Of a stretch of 64,000 nucleotides of DNA, positions 49,303 to 62,349 are shown in pieces. A program made the translations under genes and the position numbers. The DNA lies in NCBI GenBank assembly GCA_950295325.1, contig OX485803.1, forward strand, positions 16,244,001-16,308,000, in the 5' to 3' direction. This DNA comes from Polytrichum commune. Its lineage: Eukaryota; Streptophyta; Polytrichopsida; Polytrichales; Polytrichaceae. Each line of letters begins with the position of its first letter. Positions within the stretch are counted from its first letter, which is position 1. The notes below the pieces were generated by a model. It did no database searches and was not told where the DNA came from. It saw nothing but the letters and a program-made list of their open reading frames with translations.

Positions 49303-49852
49303 GGGGTTGTTTACACTATGGACCTTGAAATTGTCCCAAGGCCCTGTAAAATTTGTGATTGGTTGTTGAACTCATCCTGGGACCACTTCGGTTTACACTG
49401 AGGAAAAAAAAATCTCAAAGTGACCATGGAGTTCGAGGTCCCCAAAATATTTTAAGGCTTACGTTATCCACTGACACAATCCAACGGTTTTGCGTTGGGA
49501 GAGGCAAAAAAGGTGCTTTGGTAGAACAAGGGAGGGGCCCATGGTAGAGGAATGTTGTTATTATGAAATAAATAAATTAAGAAGCGAAGATGAAGACAAG
49601 AGAATGGTCAAACTTGGATTTGATTCAAAATTGCCATTTTTTGGACATTTTTTTTTTAAATAACACAATCACTTTTTGGTGCACAGTCATTCCTCTTGGT
49701 CCACATTCGGCTTACACCTGGTGAGGGACCCAAAGGCTTTATAAATTGTTTTTTTTAAAATCGGACCATGGAAGTTGGACCATGAAGTCGGACCTCCGAA
49801 AAAAGGCCATCTTCCATGGTCTAACTCCATGGTCCATGGTGTAAATCGGTCC
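49303..49852. mobile_element. 550-bp Tourist-like (PIF/Harbinger) MITE
   Basis: The left end GGGGTTGTTTACACTATGG pairs with the reverse complement of the right end, GGACCGATTTACACCATGG. TAA lies on both sides (49300-49302 and 49853-49855). The interior is non-coding. Confidence 0.75.
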
Positions 49853-49929
49853 TAAGTACGACGAGAAAAGAAATAACAAACTAATAGTTCTCTAGCACTA
49901 GTGCAATGAGAATATATTAATAGATTATT

Positions 49930-50105
49930 ATACTAAGTTTTTGTATTGCTCAATACTAACTGTAAACTGCCTGTGTAGAGCCACCAACACTAAAGGTGAA
50001 CCTAACGTTATTCTAAATTTGGGCATTGTAAATTTACAATGTTTCAAAGTTTGTCACTTACTAAGTAGTTTTTCATCCAAATTTCAATCGCCCATGACAA
50101 TATTT
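49930..50105 (+). repeat. Duplicated block (second copy at 51100-51275)
   Basis: Shared phrases in the same order are TTGCTCAATA(C/T)TAA(C/T)TGTAAAC, CACCAACA, GTAAATTT, TTTACA(A/G)TGTT and TTTTTCATCCAAATTTCAA, followed by GACAA. The copies are about 1.15 kb apart in direct orientation. Confidence 0.7.
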
Positions 50106-50999
50106 CATTACTAAAGTGTTAGGATGCAAAATGTACCAAACTTTATCTCAATGAAAGTGACATTCGGATGAACTAAAAGTAAGTTGGGATGACAATACTT
50201 GTAGACATTTTCATAAGGAGTCTTATTAGAAATGTTACCACTTTGAAATAATATATCATATGACTCTAAATACAATGTGTAGTGTAGAACTTTTGCACTA
50301 GTGTAATGTAAAGGAAACTTAGAGACTGATATCTCTCTGCCACTAGACACATGAGGGATACTAAATGTCTCCCACTAGAGCCTGGGGGGCACACCCTTTA
50401 TTGGAAACCTAAATGACATGTGTGGGTGACTATGTAATAAAGCCCTCCCATATACGAGAATTCTATAGAGAAAACAAATGTACACACACAAAAAATAGCC
50501 TAGAAAATGGACTCATGTATTTAGACTAAGATTTCCAATTTAACGTGAGAAACGCCTCCACTACATACAAAAATATAAATCATGAAATAAATAGCCCTTT
50601 ATTAAATATACATTTCACTTTTACTTTCCAATAAGAAGTTCAATGAACATTTTTTCATTCAAAGGATGTAACTCTTAATAATTTGACCCTAAAACACATG
50701 CCCATTTGGATGGAAAATGTAATATGGATGTAACTACCACATCTACTATCAAATAAAGTCTCTAAACCTTAGGGTCCTCTATTATGCATCTAGCTTCACT
50801 TGAATATCCCTAACAACCTTCTTAAATGTACAGACTAGAGAAAAACAATACTTCTCCCTTATATAAACTATGCATGCTAATGCCACAAATAGTACTTCAT
50901 TTTATAGTCAAATGAGTTTGCAAGTGATATAAAAAGTTCACCCCTTGGGCACTAAAGACATCGCCGGGGGGGGGGGGGGTCATTGTAAGGGAGAGGATG

Positions 51000-51905
51000 A
51001 GATCAAGAGGTGGCTCTACTTGATGCCCATGGTTAACATGCCACAAGATTACAATAGAAACTACACTAAATATGATATTTAGTGTCACCAATTCTAATTG
51101 TCTTGCTCAATATTAATTGTAAACCGCGGTGTAATGTCACCAACAATACATGTTAACCCAACATAATATTGTCATTCCTTGTAAATTTCATGGGGGATTG
51201 TAGATTTACAGTGTTGGCAATTACTATCACATACCAAGTGATTTTTCATCCAAATTTCAACCATCCGTGACAACACTTCAGACCTCGGACAACTAACCAA
51301 CTAATTCAACTATTGGTTAACTAGTTGCCTTTTGTTCACATAGTAGTGTGTTATTGAGATCAACATGTTCTTGAAGATGACCAAGCCTTTACTCAATTAT
51401 GACGTATTTGAGATAGTCAAGCTTAACTCGCAATGGGAATCTTTTATTTCCAGGTGACCAACTATGTTGGAATACAACACCAACCATGAAGACAACGACG
51501 ACATCGAGACAGATGATGAATACGAAGCTTAACGTTGATTATTCATAACTACAATTGCCTATAGTTTTTCTTTTTAGTTATCTATAGTTAGGTACATAGT
51601 TATAATTGTCTGAAATTGTTCTAGTTAATTATAGTTGTTCCTCAAATCGGTTTGAAAATTGTCTAGTTAACTATAGTTATTTTGGCAGTTGTCCAAGGTT
51701 TGCAACACTTCATCACAAGTTGCTGACAAGAGAAGGTAGGGTTTTGGACAATGGACGAACTCATCCATCATCCATGATAGTATCTATTCATTCATTCATA
51801 AGAAGTGTCATCCGAAAAGTTACCATAGTGACACTAAATAACATATTTAGTGTAGCATTTATCATAATCTTTGGGCATGTTAAGCTCCCAAAAGGGAAGG
51901 AGACC
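51000..51905. repeat. Inverted pair around CACTAAAT-ATTTAGTG motifs
   Basis: The 75-bp block at about 51020-51090 (ending ACACTAAATATGATATTTAG) reappears in reverse complement at about 51820-51900 (ACACTAAATAACATATTTAG), including TAATCTT and GGCATGTTAA. The terminal motif is like that of the 46651 MITE, so these may be ends of a larger related element. Confidence 0.6.
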
Positions 51906-52549
51906 GACAGTGAAGCAGATCTACGGTTAAAAAACATGAAAAGATAAATCCCGTGTCAATAAGATTGAATACTAGGTGAGTGGGCGATCACTCGGGTTAA
52001 ATCTCTAAAGTAGGTCATGAAGGGAATTACATACACCAACAAAAACTATGGTAGCTCTCTAGCAGCGTGGGCACCTTTATGCCTAATAATTAATTAAATT
52101 GTGAAAGTAAGTTAGGCAGTCCAAAAAAATATAGTCTAAAATTGGGTATAAGAAAAAAAAAAGTCAGACATTCATCCAAGCCATTCTCATAATTCATAAT
52201 TGGTTTTCCTAATTTTGTCTATGGCGGCTACAATTAACCTAAACACTTCCCTTACCCAATATTCGTTATCATAAAGTTTGTTTTTTACTTGTATGACATG
52301 GTTTTGCTTGGCAACATATTTTGCTTTGATTTTATGCTACTTTGTTGGATTCTAGTGAATGTCACTTGCATTATTATGATTTTGAACACTCTTTGGATGT
52401 TATTTCCTCCCTTTTTTTGAATTAATTTCCCATAAATCTAGGCACCTTTAAAAAAAATCTACCCAAGTTGCTAGAGAGCTATGGTACATGACATGAAATG
52501 AAAGAGATAGGAAGGGGGAAAAAAAAAACATCGTTTTATGACTCAACGT

Positions 52550-52748
52550 TATTTTCTTTTTCCTTGTTCCTTTTCTCCTTTTTTATTAACTCTTAAATAG
52601 AATCCCCATCACTCCCACCACTGTCTCTTGTCACTCACACTCCTCCCCCGCATCATCTTTATCTATGAGCAAGTAACAAGTGCTATCTCTGCAATACTTA
52701 TTTGCACTAGGACCGGATACAAGTTTGTGACAACTACTTTTTTCTTTT

Positions 52749-52780
<32 letters not shown>

Positions 52781-53300
52781 AATAAATAAATCGGTTTGCT
52801 CTTTTTTCCCGCATCCTATTATAATAATCTAAAACATACACAAAACATACATGGTGAGAGATGTTGCTTGTGAACACGTTTTAAGAGGTGGGGTTTGTCC
52901 TTGTTGTGTGTCGCATCCAACTCACAAAATATAATGTAATAAACACAACGGTGTAAAGGTGCGCTTACAAACACATGAAAAGAGAGGCTACGGAGGTCTG
53001 TGAAATACAACATGTAGAAATGCTTAGAGGTATTTTGGATTTTCGCAACAAAATAGTATATTCTAACAAAAAATCAGCCAAAGGTGGGACCTTGACAGTT
53101 TTCTGCCAATATGAAAATGGCATTTGTTATCATGCACAACAAACCATTGTACATCCATGTGAGTTTACCCATTTAAGATGTTGACTAAACTAATACCAAT
53201 ATTCAACAAGGTGTAGAGGAGAACAAGAATTTGAGGATGCACCAACGTCTTCAAAAAACATATAATGAAACATTTGTGGAATATTGAGAGAAAATTGTAA
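52550..53300 (+). repeat. Duplicated segment, copy 1 (others at 56030-56700, 58440-58610)
   Basis: Shared phrases with 56.0 kb are CATC(C/T)CATCTTTGCAATACT-like text, ATGAAAAGAGAGGCT, CAACATGTA, GGGA(C/T)CTTGA, and TTATCATGCACAA/TTATGCACAA. A shorter third match at 58440-58610 shares AAACCCTAAACAA, CACTGTC, ATGCCATCTCTGCAA and GAGCAAG. The third lies in the 5' flank of the SKP1-like gene and is the least degraded. Confidence 0.6.
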
Positions 53301-55179
53301 GATAGAGAAAAATATGTACATACACATAAAAAAACAATAGTGTCCCCGACATAAACATGCATCTCTCTTTCTCTCTCTCTCGCTCGTAAGAGAGGGTACA
53401 ATGATGGGACCTTTAGTCCCTAAGATGTGATGTTGAGTGGATGGCCTTACCCTATTGTGGAGTTAGTACACATAGTTATGGCGTGTAGGCACTCAATGCG
53501 ATAATTATCTTTGGTCTATGCATATAATGCTTTGGAGCTTGCATACTTGTGGGTTACTATGACAAGAAACCAAGGATGAAAGAATCTTCTATAGATGCAT
53601 AGGTTCCTTACACACGGGGTTTGATTCTATGGTTTTTGGGTTTTCTAATTATGAAGTTACCTACATGTGTAAGTATATTGACAAAATTTTAATGAGTAGT
53701 AGTATTATAAGAACACTAATCTCATAAGTATTCTACACCATGGACATCAATAATGAGATTTGAGGTCCGCTAACACATGTTGTACGTTCCTTCTAAAACT
53801 TTTGCAATGATGTGGAAAACATGGGCACAATTGAGGACCTCTTCTATGATGTGGATCACCTTGGAGATAGATGTAGTTGAATGGCAAACCTACTCTAAGG
53901 ATGTTGCCAATCTTATGAGCTTCCTATTCTCCTATTTATTTGTAGTTGTTGTTCATAGGCGAATTTGGTTGGAGGGGTGGTGCATATTGGCTTACATAGG
54001 ATATGCCCATATGTGTTCCATATCCTTGTTGTTTGAAACGTTCCTTGACACTGGATCACTAAACATGATTTGATGTGATTTGCTATTACTATGGTTGGAC
54101 TTCCCCTTTGTGAGGACTAATAGACGATTGATGGAACTAATGCGGACTCTATAATGTATGTGAATTTACACTAGATATTATCTTGACAAAAGTTGATCTC
54201 ATCCTAAAACATGCCTTAACAAAACCCGTGATTGGGATGTATGTTGTTTTTTTTAAACTTGTCAAGACTTATTAAAACGAAGACTTAAGTCTAAGACTAT
54301 GGTCATGCCAAGACATGCCCACATTCCATCATTATGAAGGTGTATACAAGCGTAAGTTCCTCTTGGTAACAATTATACACATATCATAACGTATGAAATA
54401 AGAGCAATATCCTTCTATATGTCTACAAGTTGTGGAGGGCTTGCATCACTTGCACCCATAAGAGCTAACACCATTGCAACAAGGCTAGTTCTCGCGTGCA
54501 TGGTAGACACTAGCAGTGCCCAATTCTCATTCATGTCACACATTCACAACATATTATGATTTTATTGTCATAGTTTAGATCATGTTTAATGGTGATATTT
54601 GTATAATTTTGATTGAAATTTTTTAATGTAATTTTTAATTTGAATACATTAGATTCTTTCATATGATCTCATTGATATGAATATGTTTGGGTTTTTTATT
54701 TTCTACATGTTGATTGATAATATTATTTAGGTGTAAAATAAATTGTGAATATTATTGTTTCATATGCTTATGATTAAAAAAAATTATGAAAATCTAGCAG
54801 AAGGTTTGTGTTTTTTTTGTATAAATTTTAACTCAAATATAGTAAAATTAAATATTTAGATCAAGAAAGTTGTAATATATAAATATAATTTTATCATATA
54901 AGAACAAGACTACCCTCACCTCAACTCCAATCTCAAACTACATCAAAATCTTTATATTATATGACAATATGGATTGGAGAAAGGCGACACTCTTAGTTCA
55001 ACCTCAACCTTGACCTCAACACCCCAATATGTCAATATTCAATTAGACCTTAAGTTTAGGTTGGATGTAACATGTGAAAAAACTTGCATGAAAAGATCAA
55101 TAAATCATAGGAAACAATAGCAAGAAGTTATCTTACTTGAAGAGGTCTTGAGCTCAAGAAAACCACAAACAAAGAGATC

Positions 55180-55930
55180 ATGAACCACCTCTTCATAGAG
55201 CTTGTAAATAGAAGTCTTTTTGTATCCTAAGCTCACCGTCACATTTTTCATTTTTCACATTAATAATACACTCATGATTGAACATAAAACACTAGATTAT
55301 GAACTTCCAAATTTGTATATTCCAAAAGCTTTACTACTTAGCCAGAAGATTGTAATTATACATGAGCTTGAACCACCAATCATAGGAGAGAGAAAAAGAT
55401 CCCCTCTCCTTTCATGAGCTCCCTTTTATGCCAAGGGCACTACTTTTATTTTTATTTTTCAGATGATAAATATCTTCTATTGATATCTCTATGTTTGGTT
55501 CTACTATGTTTGGTTCTATCCTTTGGCTCAATCACAATCCACTAGTTGGAACTGTCTAATTCAAACTTGATGCATGCATCTATTATTCCAGTTGAGATGA
55601 TCTACTTGCAACTTGCTCCAATCATCCATTCTTCTAGTTGGAACTGTGTAATTCCAATTAGATTTATTCATTCATTGAGAGTTGTCTAACTTTAATGAAT
55701 AATACTTGAAGTTGTCTAACTTCGACACAAAGATCTTCTAGAGGGAGGTGTCTAGCTCCCAGTTGAAGTTGTGTAATTTCAATGCAAAGATTTTTGATCA
55801 TGAGTTGTCTAACTCATGTGTACAATTCTTTAATTGATTGTGTAGCCCTTGTGCACCACTCTTTCCTCGATTGTTTGACCCAATCTTTTATCCAATTATC
55901 ACACTTACCCTCCATGCCTCTCTCGTCAAG
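55180..55930 (-). repeat. LTR-like segment, copy 2 of the inverted pair
   Basis: This is the reverse complement counterpart of 45950-46610: GTTGTCTAACT phrases, AAAGATCTTCTAGAGGGAGG, AGTTGGAACTGT(C/G)TAATTC and TGAGCTTGAACCACC, in mirrored order. The copies are about 9 kb apart in opposite orientation. Confidence 0.5.
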
Positions 55931-57451
55931 AGTCTGAGTATGGTTCACTTAAATAAAAACCATGTGTTTTAAGTTAGGCAAAACCATGCCTCTACTCTTA
56001 AGAGATGAGGAAAAAATAAAATTGCAATATTTCTTCATCCTCCTTAAACCCTAAACAAAGTCTTCATTTCTTCTCACATTGTGTCTATTCGTCCACACTT
56101 CTCTGAATCATCTCTCTATCTTCGAGGAAGAACCACATCCCATCTTTGCAATACTCATTCACATGAGAACTGGATAGAAGTATGTAACGACGAATTGTTA
56201 ATAAAAAAAGAATGGTTTGCTATTTTTCATCTCCCTCCCTCTTCCCTCCTTATCCAACACAATAAGACCCATTTATGGAGAGATTTGCAAAGAGAGAGAG
56301 AGAGAGAGAGAGATGTTTCACGTGGATGCATTTGAAAGAGAATTATGTCTATCTCATGTAATACGACAATGGCCATGTGTTGCATCCATTTGTATTTTCA
56401 CACAAATACAATAAAAAAAGACAAATTGATATAAAATCACGGTTATCAAATATGAAAAGAGAGGCTTTGCACCAATCAAAGGCAACATGTAAATAAAATG
56501 ATAGGTTTGACAACACTTTATAACAAAATTGGTTGATTTTAGAATCCAACAATGGGATCTTGATGCCATTATAAATATAATGTTGACATTGGTCATTATG
56601 CACAATATATCTTCAAAGGTCCATACCCACATACCCTTTTGAGAACATAGATTGAATCGTTGTCAACATTTACAAGGTAAAGTAGATAATAAGAATTTGG
56701 ATATCCATCATTGTCTTTAAATAGATTACATGAAACACTTGTGTAAGATTAAGAAATATTTATAAATATTGGGGTTGAGGTTGGGGTTTCTTTATTTTAG
56801 TATAATGGCTTAGAATCGTCTTTAAGAATGATGATAATCATACGAGTTTAATGTTATTTTTCATAATTAAATTTCAATACTCTAGAGTTACATATGATTT
56901 TTTTTCCAATTTCAATTTATTTAAAATTTAAAATTTATTTTTTTATAAATCATAAAATAAAAAATATTTTTTCTGGTAAAAATCAGTGCAAAGGGCTTCT
57001 TATTCTTGTATTATCTCAAACTTAAGAACTATTTGATACATTATTAGTCTAATAATAATCAGATATAATAATTATGAAATACATTTGTATTCTAAATATT
57101 TTGGGTCATTATGTAATTATCATACAATCGATTTGCTACCCTAACCTCAACCACGATGTCAACACCCGATATGCCAAAATTGGATGACAATATAGGTTGA
57201 CGTTAAAGACATTTCCACCCTCAACCCCAACAACAAGATATCATCATTTATAGATATAAACAAATGTTTCATTATTTTGATCTTTGGCTCTATGCTATTC
57301 ATGATACTATATGAGAAATGCATAATATATATTCCATGAAAATATTATTTTGTGCATATTTTTATAATTTGATATAAAATTATGTGTATATATATTTATA
57401 TATATTTTTTAAAATAAAAATTTAATACAAAATTTAAATTGTGAGACTCAA

Positions 57452-57634
57452 ATCATAACATTATTAAGCAATGTGTGTTCATTCATGTGGGCCTTGAGAA
57501 TATAACCATGAAATTCCCCAACCTAGTGCAAGGAGACTCAAATTAAGACTAAATCTGCACTAGGTTGGGACATCCCATGATTATATTCCCAAGGCCCACA
57601 TGAATGAACGCACATAAATTAATAATGTTATGAT
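57452..57634. mobile_element. Fold-back element, ~78-bp arms
   Basis: Nearly the entire 183 bases form an inverted repeat. ATCATAACATTATTAA at the left pairs with TTAATAATGTTATGAT at the right, and AACCTAGTGCA pairs with TGCACTAGGTT around a ~25-base loop. About ten mismatches lie along the arms. No coding content. Confidence 0.88.
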
Positions 57635-57867
57635 ATGTACATAAAATATACATTATAGATATGTCATACATTATAATTTCATTCATCCATTATTCATGCG
57701 GACGAGAGTTTTTTCAACCCCCCTTTACCGTGGTATCTACTCCAAGACTTAGGATTAAGGCCAAGGCATGGAAATACACGCTTTCAATAGCTCCTCATTC
57801 TCAATCCACTGTCAACTTTTTCATCCTCTAACTTATTGAAGTTGAGGTCGAGCTTGTGTTACTCTAA

Positions 57868-58276
57868 GGGTTGGTTCAGACTACGGTGAAGTAGTGTGCA
57901 GGTCAATCAAGCATTTTCGCCCAAGACAAGGCTATTTGAGGCGACGGTTGGTATGACGAACAAGATGGAAAAAAACACTAATAACAATAAAAAAAAAAAC
58001 CCTCGAAGTTGGAGCACTCCGGAGGCCAAGTTGCTTGTCCAAGGGTTTGAGGTTGCCCAAGAAACTTGACCTCTGGAGAACTCCCCTCGCAAAAAGTGCT
58101 GTCATGTTGGCAACCATGTCGTTTTGTCACGCATGCTTGAGGTTCTGCACTAGAGAAGTCTTGGCTGTAATTTAAACCCCAGCCGATGAAGACCCATTTC
58201 GTGGCCAATCGTGTTGCTCCATTCTCCTAAAATTGTTGACTTGTGCACTTCTTCACCGTAATCTATAAATGGACCG
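57868..58276. mobile_element. 409-bp Tourist-like MITE
   Basis: The left end GGGTTGGTTCAGACTACGG pairs with the reverse complement of the right end, CGGTCCATTTATAGATTACG, then GTGAAG(T/A)AGTG. TAA flanks both ends (57865-57867 and 58277-58279). A partial copy is at 14748-15010. Confidence 0.75.
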
Positions 58277-58411
58277 TAAGTATAAGCGGGCCAAGGCTCC
58301 GAAAACACACACCAATATAAGTTGAGGTATGCTTACATAATACATGAGGTGAAGAGAGAAGGAGAGAGAGAGAGAGAGGGCGAGATGCATGACATGACAT
58401 CATCTTCTTTC

Positions 58412-58442
<31 letters not shown>

Positions 58443-59250
58443 TCCCCTCCTTCAAACCCTAAACAAGATCTCCATTTCTCCCACCCACTGTCGCTCCTCA
58501 CTCGCACTCCTCCGCTTCATCATCATCGTCATCATTTCCGAGCAAGCACCACATGCCATCTCTGCAACTGCAACTCTCACTCAATCCCGTGTCAACTTGC
58601 ACACTGTTGAAACGCAATCTTGCTGCTTTGATGCCAGCCAGGGGTGGCGTTGCTCCTTCGGTGTCAAAATATGGGGGAGCGACGGGGTTAACGGATGAGG
58701 AGGGGGTCTCTGATATTGTGAGGATGCCGTGAGGGTTAGGGTGAGGGAGGGAGGGAGGGAGAGAGACAGAAGGAAAAAGGAATCTTTGTGGCGGTGTGGG
58801 AAAGTGCGAGTGCAAATTTTGAGTGTGACTGGATGTGGAGGTGAGAGGAGAGGAGAGGTTGGGAGGGTGGAGTGAAGCTGTGCGGAGGGGCGGAAGTTGC
58901 GGCATTCTTGGAATTGAGTGGAGGAGAAGAGAAGAGAAGAGAAGAGAGGGGAAGCGTTTTGGTGGTGGCAACTGATGCCCGAAGTTGGTAGGAGGGTTTG
59001 TGAGAGGAAGGAGCATAGATGTGAGGGTTGTGGAGTTGGATGTGCCGCATTGTTAGGTCGTGTGTTTCCGGCGGTGGCGAACAGGTGGGGAAATTTGGTT
59101 GTTGAGCACCGGGTCAAGTCCGAGGAAGCAGCAAACCTGTCGACAAGGTTAACGGAGAGTGGTGGCACCATGGTGGGTCTTCGGGGACCGTAGAGCTGCA
59201 GCCATTGCCGAGCCATTGTGGCGTTGCGGAGAGCTGCTGCTGCAGGAGAA

Positions 59251-60861
59251 ATGGTAGGGAGCGAGGAGAGCGGGGAGGCGCTGGCCGGGGTGGAGCAGCA
59301 CCAGCACCGGGGATGTGCGTGCCATTACCAGAGGGCCGGGGTGGAGTATTACGGCATAGAGGAGGAGGAGGAGGAGGAAGAAGAGGAAGAAGAAGAGGAA
59401 GAAGAGGACGAGGATCAGGATCAGGAGGACAGCAGGGGCAGCAGCAATAGCACAAATAATGACAATAATACTAGGAATGGCAGTAGCATAGTAGTGTCGC
59501 CTAAGCATAGTTGTCGGAGCCTGCTGGCGCAGAGAGGAGGAAACGGAGGCGGGGGCGCGGTGGAGTTGGTGTTCTTAGAAACGATTGACGGGGAGGTAGA
59601 GGAAGTGGAGCGAGATGTGGCTCTCCTCTCTCCCCTTGTGCAACGCGAGGTTCTTCGTCACGGCCGAGGCGTTACGCGCAACCTCCCCGTCGTGCTCCCG
59701 AAGCAGGTATCATGAAGCTTTAGCTTAGGTTTTCCTCTCGATTTTGTAGTTTGCAATTCCATGATGTTTTCACACAATGCGATGCAGCCACAAGGAAGGA
59801 GAGGTGTTTTGAGCAAGTTTTTTTGTGGGTATGTTTGATTGCTACTTCCTGAGGGGAAGGGAGGTTTAGGAGGGAGTGAGGGTTTGGTTTACTCATGCGG
59901 TGCAATGGTGCAGGTCAGTCCAGGGGCGCTAAAGTTAATATTGGACTACTGCCGGTTTCATAGAGTGTCAGGGAGGTCAGACAAGGAGCGGAAGGTGTTT
60001 GATGAGAAATTCGTGCGGCTGGACACACGAAGGCTGTGCGAATTGACGTCTGCAGCAGACAGCTTGGATATGAAGCCGCTGGGGGACTTGACGAGCCGGG
60101 CGCTGGCGCGCATGATCGAAGGGAAGACCCCGGAGCAGATACGTGAAATCTTCCACCTGCCAGACGACTTGACGGAAGAGGAGAAGCTGGAACCTGTAAA
60201 AATTAGCACAGACGATCCTCGCATTAGGCTATTGAACCGGTTGTACGCCCGGAAGCGGAAGGAGCTCCAGGAGAAGAAGCTGCTCAAGAGCTGTGGCGCC
60301 ATGGAGTCCAGCACGGAGAAGCAAATGAAGGACGAGCGATCGGTAGAGGAATTGGTTTCATTTATTGACGGCAACAACAATAATAATAGTAGTAGTAATA
60401 AGAACAACCGGGTTGGCAGCAACAAGGGCAAAAGGAAAAAGAATAGGCGCAAAAAGGAGCCTGCTGACAACGTCATCAACAACACCAACGCCATCAACAA
60501 CAACATCAGGCGCGGCGCAAGCAGCGCCGCGCAACATAGGATTCTTAGGGAGCAGTACAAGGAGCAGTACAAGGTGTTTGAGGAGGACGGCAACTTCGAC
60601 GATGATGATGGGCTGGACCCTGCCCTTAAGGAGATCGTGGACAGGGAGGTTGAGGATTTTGCACGCAGGCTGAATTCAGACTGGTTGAAACGAACTCAGG
60701 AGATTCTCACACTGGCTTCCTCCAGTCAAGAGCAGAGACACAGGGAGGCCAGGTTGCAGACTGAGGATAGAAATCATATTGGCAATGGAAACTATGGCAA
60801 ACCATTATTCAGTTTATCAAAGGATAATAGACACCTCCAACAGGAGAAACAGGACTCATGA
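59251..60861 (+). CDS. SKP1-like protein of the ASK20/ASK21 type
   Basis: Two exons, 59251-59706 and 59914-60861 (GT-AG, phase 0), 467 aa. The ATG at 59251 is the first in frame. An N-terminal poly-Glu run (about residues 35-52, from a GAG/GAA repeat) precedes the BTB/POZ-like SKP1 part: VELVFLETIDGEVEEVERDV, LPVVLPKQ, then VSPGALKLILDYCRFH. The SKP1 dimerisation and F-box-binding end is intact: LCELTSAADSLDMKPLGDLT, ARMIEGKTPEQIREIF and LPDDLTEEEKLEP. A long extension follows, with Asn-rich and Lys-rich stretches and DGLDPALKEIVDREVEDFAR, which I recall in Arabidopsis ASK21. SKP1 proteins link F-box proteins to CUL1. The long-tailed ASK20/21 type is poorly studied and may not act in SCF complexes. 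Confidence 0.93.
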
Positions 60862-62349
60862 GTCGTCTGTCGGCTAGTTTAGAAGAAAGAAGAAAGAAAG
60901 AAAGAAGAAGATGGAGCCATACCAACATTGCAACTCCAGGGCGTCCCTGCAAAACCTGCAGGCTGGCGTTTGGTTGAGGTGCAAAATGGGCGGAATAGTG
61001 TGCGTAGAAAATTTGTTCAAAATTCATGGATGGTATTCTGGAGATTTGTAAAAATACATTGTTTGCTACCCTGCCCACCTGCGGAAACAATCTCAGATAC
61101 TCACTGTCTGATTCTCGTTCCTGTAGTTCCCTTCCTTTTCACTGAACTTCCAGTGATTCAATTTTGCTCTTTAAATATCAAATTTGCTCAAGGGTGGAAG
61201 AGTTCAACTGCCTGCTTGATGCCTACTACTACCATTTCCAGCCTCATGTTGCAGCATTTTTCTGTAAGTGATTGGTGAGTCACCAGCGTCCAGTTGGTAC
61301 TCCTCGATTGTATTCTGCCATGACAGGTTTCTAATTTTTAATCTCTGCTCTCCCCTACCTTCGAACCGGCTGAGTTTCTTTTCTCATGCCCTTGTCTGCA
61401 GTTATTGACCTTTTTTTTGTATCCGAAAACTGGTGGGATAACTTCCACAAATTGCTCACAATTTCATGCCGTCATAACATATACTGAAACATGTATTCTT
61501 ACAAGCGCATGCTTGGCATCCATGAGGAGATACGTGGGAACACTATTGGTAGACAGGACTTTTAGGTATCTGGAGTACATCTTCCTACACTTCCCAGTGC
61601 TGACACATTATGTGAAGATCAACTCCTGCTTTCTTGCCAAGTGATTTGAACAGGCAGTTGTTCACTTCAACTTCAAAACTGTAGTATTGATACTTGAATA
61701 ACAACGACATACAACAGGTTCATGCAAGCACTTTGAGGATAACTTTCTTCATTGATGGAAACTCAACATGATTGTCCTCAGGTATTAAGCAGTTCATAAG
61801 TTCTCAGTTAGTCATTGTTTTATTCAGTGACTTAGTACTTGCAAAGCGATGTACAGGTTTGTGTCATGTTTCCTGCAGGCAAAATGCATAAGTTTGGGCT
61901 AGTTCTGTATCTGCCAATGGTGGGAAGGTACTTCGATGCTGGCAAAAGTTGTGCTCTTTGAATTGTGTCCCACTGCTGTGCATGTAGCTTTTTGAAGATT
62001 CATGCATAAACACTTGGGAAAGGGTATTTCTGAAGGTTAAATAAGTCCAAAGCTATGGCTAGCTTGGTACTGGCCTTCTTTCATCTCCAATTGAATTGCA
62101 CACTTGAGTAGGAGCAGAAAACCTGTGCAAAGGTTCGTAGTGCTCAGGTCTATAATGTGCAAAATAGACAGTATGGTGACTAGTATACCTCTACCATCAT
62201 GAATATGGTATCATTGTTGTAAGCTGTATTCCTCATCACTCATAGGGATGGTAGAATCATTGCACCTGACAGCATTTCTGGATTTTTATGTGCAGTCAAG
62301 AATATTGCAGGAGTGGGCAAAATGTTGCAGTCTGAGCACTCAGGTTTGG

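Larger units (their letters stand above)
43400..59250. other. Gene-free, MITE- and repeat-rich region
   Basis: About 16 kb of AT-rich DNA without an intact gene. Listed separately are several inverted-repeat elements, an inverted pair of LTR-like segments, and duplicated blocks. Between them (47.0-49.3, 53.3-55.1 and 56.7-57.4 kb) I see only AT-rich sequence with no readable frame. Microsatellites: (ACAT)n at 52752-52780, (GA)n at 56291-56313 and 58352-58378, (TTTC)n at 58412-58440. From about 58450 the GC content rises toward the SKP1-like gene. Confidence 0.6.

Noticed and set aside
50971-50983. Run of 13 G
   Set aside because: Homopolymer only. It may be a relic of the poly-C repeat in reverse, but the flanks do not match that family.
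58498-59216. Long minus-strand frames (up to 211 codons) upstream of the SKP1-like gene
   Set aside because: They come from purine-rich and simple-sequence DNA, overlap each other in several frames and read as Pro/Ser/Leu low complexity without domains. They are antisense to the likely leader of the SKP1-like gene.
59958-60593. 211-codon minus-strand frame
   Set aside because: Shadow of the SKP1-like exon 2; leucine-rich only because the sense strand is Asn/Lys-rich.
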